Of a stretch of 64,000 nucleotides of DNA, positions 27,801 to 42,800 are shown one piece after another. Both the position numbers and the translations under genes were made by a program. Within the stretch, counting starts at the first letter, position 1, and each line of letters opens with the position of its first letter. The DNA comes from Centropus unirufus (taxonomy: Eukaryota; Chordata; Aves; Cuculiformes; Centropidae), in NCBI GenBank assembly GCA_013397695.1, contig VYZI01000392.1:504644-568643 (forward strand), written 5' to 3'. Under the pieces are notes generated by a model. It was not told where the DNA came from, did no database searches, and saw only the letters and a program-made list of their open reading frames with translations.

Positions 27801-30800
27801 AAGGTGTATTCTGATGGAAAAAACAGAGAGCAGCTTTCAGTTGAATTAAAGTAGATTACTAGTGGTTTTTCATTCATTTCTTCACCCTAGTCTTTTTAGA
27901 GATTTAGCCCTACATATCTTCAGATGTTTAGGTACAAATAGATGGATTTACATTTTATATCAGTCTTGCAATACTAGAATTACTCCCAGGTAACTTGCTA
28001 AGGAAGCGTGGACAGTGGGTGAGGAGATTGAAATCTAAGCACCAGGACATTTTCCATCTCTAAATCAGGGCCCCTATCTCCAGGATGTTCTCCAGAGAAT
28101 AAAACCATGCCCTTATGGAAGGGTGATCGAGTCCCATTGGAGTCCACAAAGGGGATTATTTCTCCTCAAAACTGGTAACAGTCAACAAGGCTCCTTATAC
28201 AGCCTGGTATGGAAGTGCAATCTTGAATCCCGAAGGAGGGTTTTTTTGTTTATTGGTTGTTTTTTAAATCAAATCATATTCACGTTCCTGAATAGTGACT
28301 CTACAGAGCTGAAACAACTTCTTTGTAAATTTGTGTTTGTATGAAGATTTACATTTCCTACTTAACATAGCAAAGTGGTATTTGTCTGCGTAAAATAGAC
28401 TGACATACCAGGATGGTTGCCTTCTCTCGTGAGGTTGCGCACACCCCCAGCTGTGTCACACAGGGAATTACAAGACTATTTCACCTTTCGCTCAGTAATT
28501 ACTCAAGCAACTTCAAGAACTGCATTGTCTTTTTCAGAAATCAAACCCCATCCATCGCTTCAAAGGTCTAAGCCATGTATACTGGAGGTATTTTTAGTTC
28601 TACATTCCATGTTTCTATTCAGCCTGACGATACCTTAATTATATCCTGACAAGCAGCAGGAATCAACAGCTGCAGGCTGAATTGTGGCATTGAGTCCTTT
28701 CCCAGGCGTGTGTGGGTGTTCATGCTGCTGTGGCAGGGAGTGGTACCTTCCCAAGCCCCTCTCTCAGCAGCACGGAGAAATGAGGAGCCCTACTCTTCAC
28801 CAATTAAGCTCTGCCTTATGGTGCCCAGCAGCCTGAGCACCGGTTTTAAAAAAAAAAAAAAACTGCTGAAAGGTCTACTTGTATCATCTGTAAAATGTGT
28901 TTCTCTTTGCTCTTGGACACGCTTGGCTCTGAAAAAACAACCTTCACATATGAGCTAAGGTTGAGGCAGAAATTAAATCTGTCTTTAAAGGATTGTGTTC
29001 CCCCATTTTTGGTACCACACGTGTGTTTTATATAGGAGGCAAAAGTTGCCTCATGAATTTTGGGGTAGGGAAGATCGGCCATGGCTTTTCTTCTCTTTCC
29101 TTGAATCTTAAAGCCTGGGCACTCTTTAAGTGTTTAGACCTCCCGTCTTCTCCCCTGTCCCTCCACAGGGTTTTCCTATTGGTATTTAAGAGCACCCAGC
29201 GCTTAGCCTTACTCTGATAAAGCTCTAAATAATCCCTGGGAGGATCAAGCGAGGTATTGCAGCTGCATCCCCTTCAGCATTTCACATTTGTTCCCCATGC
29301 CTCCATGGTCTGCTTTATCAAGAAATGGGATTCTTGTGCTCGCTCCAGAGTGGACATTTCCAAGTGCCTGCTGCTGTTATAACAGCAGGCTCCCTCTAAC
29401 ATGAATTGTGGTCTGAGGCTTATAGAAATTTGTTAAACATTAAGTATATGGGGCACTGGAGAAAGCAGATGGTGCATGTGGCATAAATATTTATTGGCAT
29501 ATTTTCTTTAAGTCATAAGTGACAACTAATTACATCAAGCCCAAAGGAATAAGCCCTGATGCAAAGAAAGTGTTCACAGCCATTTTTGAAGCAACACATT
29601 ATGAAAAGATGATTCGGGATGATTCATTAATGCAGTCCAGCCATTAAAATAGGGATAGCCTCTAAAATATCAAGACCCATAAATCCATCAATATGATATA
29701 TGCAACTTAATGAAGAGTAATTGGGACTATATTTCAGGCAAATTAGTGCTAAAAATGCTGGAGGGTGAGCCGTGTAAACACATCCTTCTGCAACTTACAA
29801 TGTGTACCCATAAAAGAATCGTGGCTGGGCTTAGGGGACACAGGAAGGTCACGTCAAGACCTCATTTAGGTGAACTGGAGTGTTTCACAGAAGATAATAT
29901 ATAGCAGGTTGTCAGCTTTCGGAAATGCTCCATTAAGCTTGCAAAGAGAGTGGTTGGAAACCCGAGCTGCACATTAGGCCCCGTTTGTGCATCTCGGGAG
30001 ACAGATTTTTACATAGAATCTGATTTTTGTGGCCATCCTAATGAAAACACAGGGCAAAAAAGGGGGAAAAGACTTTCTCCACTCAGAGCGAGAGAGGGAA
30101 ACGGTCGCTCTTTTATCACATGAAGGATTGGACAACAGAAGGGAGGCTCAGACTTGGCTTCAAGTTGATGTTCCCCCAACCTATCCTGCATCCTCTTGAA
30201 GTTCTGGGCAGAGAAATTGCCACTAGAGTGGTCCTACTTTGACAAGGATGGAATTTTTGATGATTTGCAATAGCCTGATCTTGCTTCGGTGAGAGCCGAG
30301 GGGTACCTGTCGTGAAGCCTCTTGAATTACTTAAACTGAAGAAGTTGTGCTGAATTTCTTCAGACTCTGGGGTTATCACCTGAAAATTCCCCACCTGTGT
30401 GATACTGCTACCTCACCTTCCATTTCTATTCATCCCTGTGCAAGCAGGCACATGGCACATTTAGTACTTCCAAACTAATATTTTTATTTCTACATTTCAC
30501 AACTGGTTCCTTTGCCAGAATCATTTTGGCAAGCATGGAAATTAATGCGTGACAAGCATCGCATCTAAATATTAATGGATAATTAGCTCCATCTTCCAGA
30601 AGATGCTTTCTTATTCCATGTCACTATCAGGCTATTCCAAATGCGTCATATAAGACATATTCCAACCCAAGATCCTCTTTAACCACATGAAATATAAAAG
30701 ATCAAATTCCACCATGTGTGGAGGAGAGAACTACAGCTCTTATACCATTTCCAGTTTCCCGTTAAAAACAACGAAAAAAAAAGAGTCATGGATATTAGTT

Positions 30801-33800
30801 TTAACTGTTAATGACTCCAAGAGGCAGTAATGAGAGCCAACAGCAGTGAAAATAAGTCACCAAAATTTAGTCACTGGGGGAAAGGAAGTTGTAATCTAAA
30901 AGCAAACAACTGCAACATAAAAGCCAACAGATGGTAATTTTCAGTTTCCTTATTTCTTAGGAAATGTCTCAGATCCCTATAAAAAGGATATGTCAGCTCT
31001 CATAACACATCCTTCTTCAGTCGGCATTTCTCTCTGTGCTCAGGGAAAGGGAAACACTTGGGAATTACCCGATTACATTCTTCCATCCCATGACAGCGCG
31101 CCAACTTGATCGCAAGGCAGGAAACCAAATAATCCTGCTGCCTGCTTCCCGAGCTACTCAGAGGGGGAGCATTAAAGGCTAAATAATAGCAATGACAAAA
31201 TAAAATGAAAAAAAAACCAAAAAACAGGTGACAGAATATTCCATACGGTATTACCTGACATTCAACAAATTTCAGCTAGCACTTTGTGAACACGTGGGAT
31301 CCCCTTTCTTCCCAGAATTAGGGAAAGGTCTTTTCCTTGACGTGCTTGATAATGTAGGTGTCACAAGCCTCGCTGCTCTACATGAAGGCGTTTTAAAGCA
31401 GTACAGAGTGAAAACAGGAGGAAACAGAATGGAGATCACACGCTAAGCATTATGGAACTGTATGCACAAGGCACACGTGCACGCTTTTGCCCCAGATAAG
31501 CCTCATTTCCTCTCCATCATTAAACAGGTGAGAATTTTGTGAGTGGGCCTGAGTGAGTGCAAGGACCATCTGCCCCAAGGCAGCGTGTCCAGTCCCCTCT
31601 GTTCCAGTCCAGGCAGTGGAGCTTCTCAGAGGGAAAGTGAGCAGTTGTTTATTGCGCAAACACCCACTGACAGTCAAAGTGAGGACCTGAAGAATGCACT
31701 AGGGCTTTAAGTTCTGATGTAGCTTTATGCGACCGTTCCAGGACATGAAATCTCGCTTCCTCTATAAGGTGCACCTCATTGTAGATGAGTGTTTTGCCAT
31801 GGATATTTTCTTCTCCAGATCTCAGGACCTTGTATAGGCAAAGTGTATGCTCATGTCCCCTTTGAACTGAAAGATCCACCCATTTAACATCTACTTGACC
31901 GTCATTGTGCTGGCACATGACTTTTTCCACCCCAACTACACACACAAAAAAAAAAAAAAAAAAGTTACTGGGTTAAGGAAAATCAAGGTTAGAAGTTTCT
32001 GGTTTGTAGAGATGTTTACCTTCTCAAAGTATCAGCATAAGTTAGAGAAGAATCACATAAGTTAGAGAAGAATCAGGAACCAAACCACATAGTGTTACTG
32101 AAATTACCTAAAACACCAATTTTGGTTGTATTGCAGAAAAGTAGCTCAGGCTGCGGTTTCTAGCTGCTTTTTGAAAAAGATCAATCCAATCCTCAACAGG
32201 ATGCCAGGATTTCTCATCTATTTGCTGTTCTGCAAAGCTGGGATCTATAAAAGCCCTGTCTTCAATCATCACTGTGAGAGCTTCCAGACCTCTTTCTGGA
32301 ATATGGCCCAAACTTAGGGACAGTGCCACAGAAAGAATGTCACAGTCCTTTTTTTATCACTGCTCTGGATCTACAGGTTTAGAAAAGCTGTGAAGAAAGC
32401 AGATGTCCTAGTCGAAGCTTGTCTTGGGGAAGAAGAAAGTTAGGACAAGAAATTCTTCTTAATTTCCAGCTTCAGTATTTCAGATATGAGGAATAGAAAG
32501 CTTGGAGATTCTTGATTTATTTAAGGGCTTTGCTCTAACCCCCTCAAAATTCTTGTTCAGCTATTTTTCCTCCAGCCACATGTACAAATAAGTATGTGAA
32601 ACGAACAATTCGATTTGTAAGCTGCAAAGCTGAAAAATGGTAATGAGAAAAATCCAAATGACTTACGGACAGAAAGATCTTGATTTCTGTCTGTTGCTAT
32701 TTCACTCGGTAGAAAAACATCCGTGATTTCAGCAGCTGTGTGATCTGGCTCCAGGAATACAGGGTTTGTGAGAATGGGTGGGAGTGCAGAAATACAGGTG
32801 CTTCAGCCTTACTTGCAAATATTACAGATGGTTTTGATAATTCTGATACAGCAGCCTCCTCCCCCAGATTCCAGCAGAAGACGTTGAACTGAAATATTTC
32901 CTTCTCTGACTGATGGTACGCAAATGTGGGTAGTGCCGTATTTTTTCTAAGTGATTTTTCTAAGCATTTGGGAAGAATCAGTATCAAATCCCCCAAAATG
33001 AGGCTTTCCAATTAAAATCACTGTATTTTGGAGAGGTCAAAGCTTGCTTCTTGAACAATGCATATTGGTAAGTCTTTCAGATCTCCACCTCCTCCTGCCC
33101 CCTTATTTTTTTTATTCTGAAAGTTGCTTAAAGAAACTCTTGGAAAGGAAATTATTTATGTTTACCATTTCATACTAGATTCTGGAAATCAATAGATCAG
33201 ACTTAACTGGAGCAAGACCTCAATCCATCAAAAACTAATGTAATTAGGCAAAATGTTGTCCCAAAGCAGCTATGGATTTTTGTGCATAAAAATAATGTTA
33301 CAAACTAGTTGAATTAGTTTTTAAGTTAGTTTGATTAAATATACTTTTAAGAATCAAGAGAATACCTAGGATTACAGCCTCGGTAAAGATGCATAATTAT
33401 GATTTCTGGTTGCCTGTTTACCAACAGAAATAATTTAAGGCTCAACAGAGGGCATTGAGAAAAGCAAATTCAAATTGAGGGTAGAACAAATAAAGCAGTA
33501 GTGGGGGAAAAAGGAAATTTCAAAGTTCATTTAAGGCTTTCTTTCTAATTATGCACTGGCACTTGGGGTTTTGGGAGCAGATATTTAAGATGTCGATTTA
33601 ACTGTCTCGAAGAACCTTTCTAATGTGACTGAACGGCATATTCCGCAAGCCTGGTAGGTGATTCATGATTTCATGTTCAAAAGATTTGTGGGATCCAAGA
33701 TGATGGTATCGTAAAACGCACTCTATTTTTATGGATGCTAACACAAAGCAGTCCTCTAAAAATAGGCAAAGAGGAAGAGAGGGCAGCACGAAAGTAAAGC

Positions 33801-36800
33801 CCTACTCACGAAAAAGCAGACGGACCTACAGGCCCACTCCTTTCAGGGACAAATTTGGCAACAGGGCCCCCCCAATAGCTCCGAGAGGCTTAAATAGAAA
33901 GACAGAGGAGTGTGGTGTCTTGACAAAGCCATGTCAAACCACCTCCTGCAGCAACAGACTCCAGCAGCATAAGCTGAGCATTGGGCTTCAGCTTCATTCA
34001 AGCCGAATTTTAAGCCCCGATGGTCTGTGGGAGGCAGGTGAGAAGAACAAAGAAGGCTGCAGGGTGGGTAGATTTGATAAGGAGACAGACTGTGTTACCA
34101 CCAGTGCTGACAGTGTAAGAAGGAGGAACCGGTGCTTCTGCCCCAGTGGTAGTGTTCTTGTGACTCCTCCACATTTTGTGTTATCTGGTGTCCGATATCC
34201 TTGACGTGACACACAAACCTATCTTTCTGCGTGCTAGAGGTTAGAGCTTCCCTTGCAATCAAGACACAGCTTTGAGTGCACGTGGTCAAGGTCTCCACGT
34301 GACAATCTGTAGTCACTTTGGAAGTTAAGACTGAAATGCTAATACATAGGAATACGTAGACAAGCAGGCATTTCTAAGCCCAGCACTCACACAATCAGAA
34401 AATCAGCTGTTTTCCAGACCATTTAATAAGCATGAGAATGTGTAACGTTTGTCCTTTTTTCAAGTAACGTTACTGCTTCACATCTCTACCTATTTCAAAC
34501 CTTACAGATGGGGCAGAGCTACCCTGGAATTTGTAGAGCACGTGTGAGTAGGGAGATGCTCCATGAAGTCTCCTTCAGCAGGAACTGAGGCCAATCCCTA
34601 AATGTTTGGTTTAAAACTGGCTGAAGCTGTTGGCAACCATAAGTTATCTTTGTTATGGAACTTCAGTCAGAATGAAGAGAGAGTGGGAAGCCACAGCAGG
34701 AACAAGGCCCACAGTCAAAGGCTGAGCTGGTGAAGTTGGACAACAAGCATGCTAAGAGGGAAAACACAAAGCAGAAAGCACCTGGCACTGACATTTCTGT
34801 TCTTCTGCTTTCGTGTTACTGGTTTCCTAGTAGTTTGCGTCATCCTCATTGGCCTTTGTGTAACTGAACCAAGGTAGTTTAGGAGATTTGAGGCTGTATT
34901 TAAGAGACTCCGAGTTGCTGACTTCAGAAGTTATGCCACATGTTGTGAATTCAATGTTTAAAAAAGGGTGTATTATCTTCTGAATATACCCCAGAGACCT
35001 GGAGCAGGTGGATCTTGAGTCTGACCGTTCTCTCATTGTCACTGCTAGGGAATATTTCCACTTGACCTTTTATTTTTTTAATCATTTGCATTTTTCAATT
35101 AGGGTAAGCAGCATTTACTTCCTCATCTTCCTCAAGTACTGAAAATGCCTGTAGAGCACCTTAGAACTGTTTGGCATGAACAGATAAGCAGAATGGATTT
35201 AAGTGCTTACAACTTCTTAATCTCCTTTTGCTTCTATTATGACATACAAGTGTCTTTAGGAAAAATAATTGATTTTTATAGTAGTTCAGAGCAATACTGT
35301 ACCAAATGAGACTATGTAGATGTCTTAAAAAAAAGTACTCAAATAATCAGCTATCCTAGAAATCTAAATGTTCATTTAGTAATGCACCATCAATGTTCTC
35401 TTCTCCATACATCCAGCATCGTAATAATTCCTTTCTTGGATTGCTTATAAGATTAAAGTATGTATCTCTTTGGCTTTGACCAGCAGCTACAATTCTTGGC
35501 TTACCAAGACTGGCCTGGGCAGAGGCTGCCAAGACAATCAATATTTGTCTGGATGGAGTCAGTCCTTCACCTCGATTTTATTGTCAAATAGCTTGTTTTT
35601 CCAGACCATTATGTATTTTCCCTTCTTTGGTGTAGTTATTTAGCACTGGCCTATAGCTAACCACAACACTGAAAACTTCATGGCATTTTGACAACTGAAA
35701 GTTTCAACAATTTCTATTAAATCCTTTCCCTGCAAATGTCTCCAATTTGGAAGTACTGTTTTATATAGTTTTATCTCGGTCTTTCGGGAGCAGCCTGGTC
35801 ACTGACACGGTGTTCCCGACTGTGCTGATATTTGGGCAGCAGGCATCAATGCGCCAAGGCTGTGCAGGAGATCAAAGGATGCAAGAAAAAGGGAAGAAGG
35901 AGAACTGGCTTCTGGGCAGCCCACAAACCAATCTCAGATTCATACTTAATATTTTGCTCAGGAACAAATCCTCCTTGAAAATAACATCCCCTGCAGTGGG
36001 GTCTGATGGGACCATAATTTTTCCATACCAACAATCTCCAAATACAGGAAATGGAAGACGACAAGATTAGCTTGAACAAAGCTAAATGATGGTATCGATT
36101 CTGTTTTATTGGTTTATATTTATGATTGGTTCATTCAGACTGGCCTTGAAATCAGATTTCTCAGCTTTGTTAACTGTCACTGATACGTTACGTAGTCCAC
36201 TGAGATTCTACTTCACATTTAAATGGGCACCGAAAGAAAGAAAATAAATAAGAACAACGTCTAGGAAAGAAGTAATGCAAGACTAATGCAGGCACATAAG
36301 GTTTTACAGAAATATACACTAACTTTGCAGTCCTGCAAAACCATTAATAGTTTCTACTCATACTTCAAGCACCTAATTTGACCCCAGTCATTAAACTAAA
36401 ATTATGATAAAGAAACACAAACATTTTATTGTTAATAAGAGACAAGCGAAGGGTAGAAATATTAGGCGGGATATTTCTTTTGGGCTTGATGGATGCAGTC
36501 ATTTCTGACGTGATTTTTATGCCCTACATCCGCAATATTCACTGGGGCAGTCACTGAGCCCTTGGTAACAAGATTACCATCAAAGGCAAGGAATTTGCCC
36601 ATGACCTCAAATTTTGAGGCTGCAGTGTAGAGAGACTTCTGGTCTCCAAAGCCTGAGTCACAGTGAAAAATTGATAGCACGGTGAAAAACTGTACTGAAA
36701 AGGTGCAGACATATAGGGATCAAGTATCAGTTATGAAAGTTTTCATCTGGTAAAAATTTTGTTGTGAACCAACAAAAACCACAGGCTTCCCAAAAATTCA

Positions 36801-39800
36801 CACAAGCAGCTTTCCTTTAATGCAAATCCTAACAAACTTAAATGCTAAAAAAAATCCTGGGATTTCCAAAATTCTGACTTCTAGGTAGTTTGTGTATTAG
36901 CCTAAGGGTTAATCTCATGTACATTTTAGACCATTAATTAGAAATGATCATTTTATAGCTATTTTGTTTGCCTTTCAAACAATTAAAGAAAAGGTACTTG
37001 AAACTATTGGGATTACAAGACTCAAGCAGGTGCAAGTTTAGAGAACAGATGTTAATAATTAGGGGTCTTTACAGACAGGAGATATATATACACACATGCA
37101 TTTATAGATATGTACCACAAGAAGTCTAAGTTTTTATTTAGGCTTCATGCTGGCATGAATAATTCAAGTGAAAGTAAATATAAGATTCGTTTGAGGAGCT
37201 TTGCAGATCAGCATTTTGATAACCATCAAAACAAGGGATCTTGTCATAGACAGAAAAAACAGACGGTTGCACTGCTAGAATCTACGGGAAAGGGCATTTA
37301 AAGTCAAAAATATGAGTGTTTCTGGTCATTTTCAAAGAGACAAAGCTAACAGAAAATTTATGGACAAAATACGGCTTTTTGCCATTCCTTTGATCATTCT
37401 GGTGAGTCACTGATTTTTCTCAGATGCACAGAGTGAAAAGTATTGTTTTTCCTAGGGTTTTCGCTGCCCTCAGCTCCTGCGGGAGCACAACGCGCAGCTG
37501 TACAGTCTATGGAATAGAGACCAGTGCAGTGAGGGATGCCTTGGAGTAGCTGTATTTGATTATTGCACGGCGGAGAAATTGTGGTGATCTAAAATACCTT
37601 CCTAAAGCCAAGAGTCTCTGCCTTCGGTCTAATAAAATTCTGGAGCAACTGTATTTATTATCAACTGCCACAGCAATCGCAGTTCCCGTAAAACTTCACA
37701 ATTCTGTTCACAAACTCTATCTCTACAGTTCTACCTACAAAGTTCTATCTACAAAGAGATAAAGTGCTCCGTAGTATAATGGCATAGGAGAAATAATACA
37801 CACTCCGAGAACACAGGGTACCTACCCACAATACGGAGTGGAATCAAGGGGGAAATAAATGCCTTTAATTTTTTAACTTCTCAAAGGATAATGCTAAATA
37901 ATCAGAACATCACTGCATTAATCCAAGATGCACGTTACTCCCATTGGGCACAAGGAGCAAGGAAAAAGGCAAACACGCACAGTGAGATCTGTATTAATTT
38001 AAAAGTCATGTTGAGAGAATTTCATGCCGGAATCACTCAAACCGGGACAGAGAGGAGGCAGCCAATTGCCTTGACTTACAGCTCCCACCTCTGGCTCAGG
38101 TCAGCAACAGATGCCAAGAGTTAAAGTGAACAAAACAACTACCGAGTGTTGTCGAAACCTGAAAGTGCAAGGAAGAGCCCAGCTCGAATTTGCCTTCCCT
38201 GCCCTGGAGATGCTGCTTCGCTTCTTTGCCCTTGAGGACTGAATTCTCATCAGCATTTCAGCTGGTTTTATATACAAAACTCCACTCAGCCCTGGGTTTA
38301 GCAGTCACGCAGCCTTCCCGGGCCACACGCTTGTATCCTGCATGTCCTCAGGCTCAGGCATTTTAATAAGTTTTTTTGCACCCAGGATCTGCCTGCGCAG
38401 AATTATTTCCCCCTGGGGCTATCTTTTTCACTTATGCTTGTAGGAAATTAAACATGAGTTTTATCGGCAGGTTGCAGCACAGTCCCAACCCAGTTTTTTC
38501 CACCAAATTCTCTCCTAGGCTGGGTGAATTGGGGCACCTTGCGTGTCCAAGATGTCCAAGAGTGACAGGGACAAGGTGGTTTGTGCCATCTGAATGCTGC
38601 TCTGCACCATTAACCGTGCAGTCATAGTCCACCAATTGGCCTCAAAACCAACAAAACCGTATTTAAGAGCGTCCTTTAGATGATAAAGTCATAAATTCTA
38701 ATGTTTGAAACTGCCAAATAGACTTTTCTCTATTTCCTCATAATTCAGCACCCTTTTGCCATCTTCTTGTTCATTGAATCCGACACAGATCCTGCCCTGC
38801 ATGGACCTGGGCACACGAGGTAGAATTGAGGTTTCACAAGCCATCTGTATGTATCTTTATTTTTCTTCAGTTTACCTCCTTTTCTTTTAAAACAGATATT
38901 TATTTGGAAGAATGTTATATGATGTAAAGGTATCTGGATTTTGGGGGAGGCGGGGAATAAACACCTCCTGCAGCTCTTAAACACATATTTTTCACAGTCC
39001 TGTACAACCCAGAATACGAGACTACGGCTCTCACTTCACTTCCCAGGGTAACTATAGCAGGGAGCACCTATTATCCCAGTGACAGAGAGGACTCTAGTGG
39101 ATTTTTTCCAGTTCAATCTCATCCCTTAGAAGAAGCTGGAAGAACTTGTGCTTCATAGGAGAAAAGGAACCAAGCATCTCAAAGCTTTTTCTCTTCTCAA
39201 AAGCTGTTACAGCACTGTGCAAGAAGCAACTACTATTGTGGCATCACTGCTGAGTTAATATTTTGACACAGAAGAGATTGGAAAACAGATTTTCTCCTTA
39301 ATTAAAAAAAAATAAATTAGTTTAATAAAAGACCCCACAAATTTAGGATTGTTTTAATCTCACCAAAAGCTAAATTTCATAGGACAAAGAAAGAGTCCTT
39401 ACTGTCAAGCACTGAGACCCAATAGAAAGAGATTGGCGCTTTCAAAAACAATCAGAAAAGTAGTTTGGCAATCTATCTGGGGAAGATAGTAGAGAACTAA
39501 AAAATAGACTTCACCCTAGAACAGACACTCAGAAGAAAAATACAAAAATTTAAAAGTTACTGTTGTTAATATTACATCTCCGAGAAAGTGTTTCTTTCTG
39601 ACCATCGCTATACTTTTCCATCTAAGGAATATTAAAATGCTGGTAAGGCCAACCTTAGCTCATACCAACTGAAATTAAAGCAAGAGAAAAAAAAATTATT
39701 ATATTTTGTTGCTTGTCTTTCAGCTGTTTACTAGCATCAGTGCTCTGAAAAAAAAATAAAAAAAAGTTGCTTTACTCCTCCAAAGTGAGAAAACAGTGTT

Positions 39801-42800
39801 ATGCTTTTAGCAATTCCCTGAGGCCATCTGTCAATGAGTGAAATATATTGTGTGTATAGTACATTACATCCTAAGTGCTTTATAAATAAATTATTTCTTA
39901 ACACATAGTTCTTTGAAGAAGTAAAAGTCTACATTTGCAGACAGTGGACACTGAGGCTTCTGAATAATTTCCACACCAACTCACGAGTAGATGTAAGGAA
40001 TTGAAATTGTTGTTCTAGAGAATTTACTCTGTGTATATCTCTTAATAGTCACAGAAATTTTGCAATACAGGGAATTAAAAAAGAGTTGGGGGGAATTTAT
40101 CTGTGGAGGGGCTCTTTATCCTGGAGGGCAGACAGAGGACAAGGGGGAATGGTTTTAAGTTGAAAGAGGGGAGATTGAGATTAGATATTAGGAAGAATTT
40201 TTTGGGGGGGATGGTGAGGCACTGGTCCAAGTTCCCCAGGGAAGCGGTGGCTGCCCCATCCCTGGTGGTGTTCAAGGCCAGGTCAGGAGTGGAACCGGAT
40301 GAGCTTTCAGGTGCCTCCCAAGCCAAACCATTCCATGAATTTCGTTGCTTTTTATATGATCCTGGAAAGTAAAGGCTCCTTCAAGATCAAAGCTTGCCAA
40401 GTTGGTGATGACAACCTGCCTGGTGCTCTCCTAACAGAAATGTTTAGAGGGTTTCATGAGGAGGTACGCAGGTCAGACCGCAGTTTTTTGTTATTTATAT
40501 ATAAAAATCTGCATAGGAAAAGCATTTCTATTTATAACGCGATTGTGAATTAAAGGGTTTCTGGATATGTCGCATACTGGCAGCGTAGAGGTTAGAGTTA
40601 AAAGCGGTGGTACATGTTTGCTAAAAGAAAAATATTGTTCTCCCGGGTGCAAACAGGGTTTCTGCGCTGGAAACGCTACTGAAACAAAAGCGGATATTAG
40701 CATCTAACAGGGAAGCTGTGGGTGACAACCTCACTATGCAAAGCCAGAATTTGGGTGGGTGGTGGGTTCGTTTTTGCCTTTTTTTGCATCATGTAACATC
40801 ATTTAGGTTTTGTTGCTTTCTCCCAAAAATAAGTACTTCCTGAACCAGGAAAAAAAAAAAAATAGGCAGTAACTTGAGTTTTCTGCATCATTTCCAGACC
40901 ATAGCTCGGTATGAGTGGAAAGCAGACACATTTTGGAAATTAAGAGATGTTTGTGGGAAGACAAGAATGTGAGGTGTTGAAGTGTATGGGAAAGGACAGA
41001 CATTTCAGGATATTGGGGTTAGGACAAGGCTAGGCTCTAATTAAACTAAGTTAAAAAACATTAACCTGCAGCTGATCCAAGGGGAAAAAAAAGTCAGGAT
41101 TAACCTGAGGTTTAAAAACACTGACCTGGCCTTGGCTTTTTCTCAATCATCCATGCAATATTTCCTTCCTGCAGATTAAGAATTATTCTTTAGTGCTGTT
41201 TTGCCTTGTTTTGATGGAGGAGTGTCTGACAATTGCTAGAAATTCATCAAGCAGTGAAAGCTAGCGAGATCTTAAATTTTTTATTACGTAAGCAGAAAGC
41301 TGCAAGAGACGTTTCAGTTGGATCTTTTTCACTTTGAGCATCTCTAGTAAAATATCTCCAAGAAAAACATCCTCACAGTGACCTTCGTAGAAGTAGACCA
41401 GAGCCTGCCAGGACGGAGCTATAGAGTTAATTTGATTACGGTAGCCATCTAGTCCCCTCCTCCAGCTCAAAGCAAAGAGAAAAATGGGCAAAGTAAATGA
41501 GCTCTTCATTGTCTCTCACCAGTTTTAAAGTATTTTTGTGTAAAAATTGCCTATAATTAAAACTGCAAAATTTACAGAATAGGAAAATGCTGAGAGACTG
41601 CATTGATAGTTTAATAAGTCAATGTGAGTGGGGTCTGACAGTTGTATTTGGAAATGGGACTCAGTGCTACCACAGGGTTTATAATACGAGTTCATTGGGT
41701 GCTCAAAATGAATAAAAAAAAATTAAAGAAAGAGAACCTAGCTTTAAGTAATATTCCTGTTATTTCTTCTCATGTGCTATTAGCGAGCTATTTGCTATCC
41801 ATGCAGGCATTTGGCTGGGATGTATGTACAGATACAACTGCTCCTACTCAGCTTTTTCTAAGCTTTCACACCGAATCCAGTACAAAACTTGACCTCACGC
41901 CCTGGCGTGGGAGTTGGGAAACAAAGCTTCGAAATAACGGCCCTACTTTCAGCCTGGTACTAAACACGCTTGAGGGAAAAAGAAATGGTGCCCCTACCTT
42001 CCAGGAATCCTACCCTGGCTGGCAAATTAATGGTCAGCGAAGCAAATGGACCTGTGCACACCTGCAGGCTCAGAACTCCCCACCCAGGTGGGCACTGAGC
42101 AAGTTTATGTGTGAATCGAGCGTAATTTGCCAATATCTGGTAAGAAACACCCATTGTCGATATGCAAAATGTCTACATGTAAAGGCCCAAGGGAAAGTAA
42201 GACACGTTTTTGTCTGTACCATTAACTGTAATATATTTAGAACATTACACAGCTACCACATTAGAAGGTATTCTTAATAGTTTGTAGCTTTGAAATTGGT
42301 AGAACTGCTTCTCAGTTCTATAAATGCAATTAAAAAATGCGGTTTATAAACGCAGGTGACAGTGGCATATCCTGACATCGTCTGGCAGGGAAATATTTTT
42401 CCTAATATTGTAAAGTTGTTGGAAAATATGTTTTTAAGTTCATATAAAGATGCCGTTAAACTCTTCAAAAGGGCAAAATGGTTTCTTTTTCAGCGGGGCT
42501 TTTTGTGGTTTACAATGGGAGGTCTGACTGGAGCTTTCCATCTGCTGCGCTGGCTGTTATTGCAGATGGCCACAGTCAGGACATATGGTATGTGCATATA
42601 TAAACTGAAGCCAGTGCTGTCTTGGGGTAAAAGCAGGCAAACAACAGGAGCTCAGATGCCTAACGCAAGGGTATGGGGGAAGGCAATAATTCAGAGCGTT
42701 TTATTTTTCACGGGGAAATTTATATCAAATGAGGGAAAGAGGCATTTACCGTTTGCTGATTAAAAAAACCAAATCACTCAACTCTTTGAAAATAAATTCT

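Noticed and set aside
33731..34204. 157-codon + strand frame rich in K, R and S
   Set aside because: No recognisable family, no splice signals, composition typical of chance frames; it also overlaps the minus-strand segment described separately.
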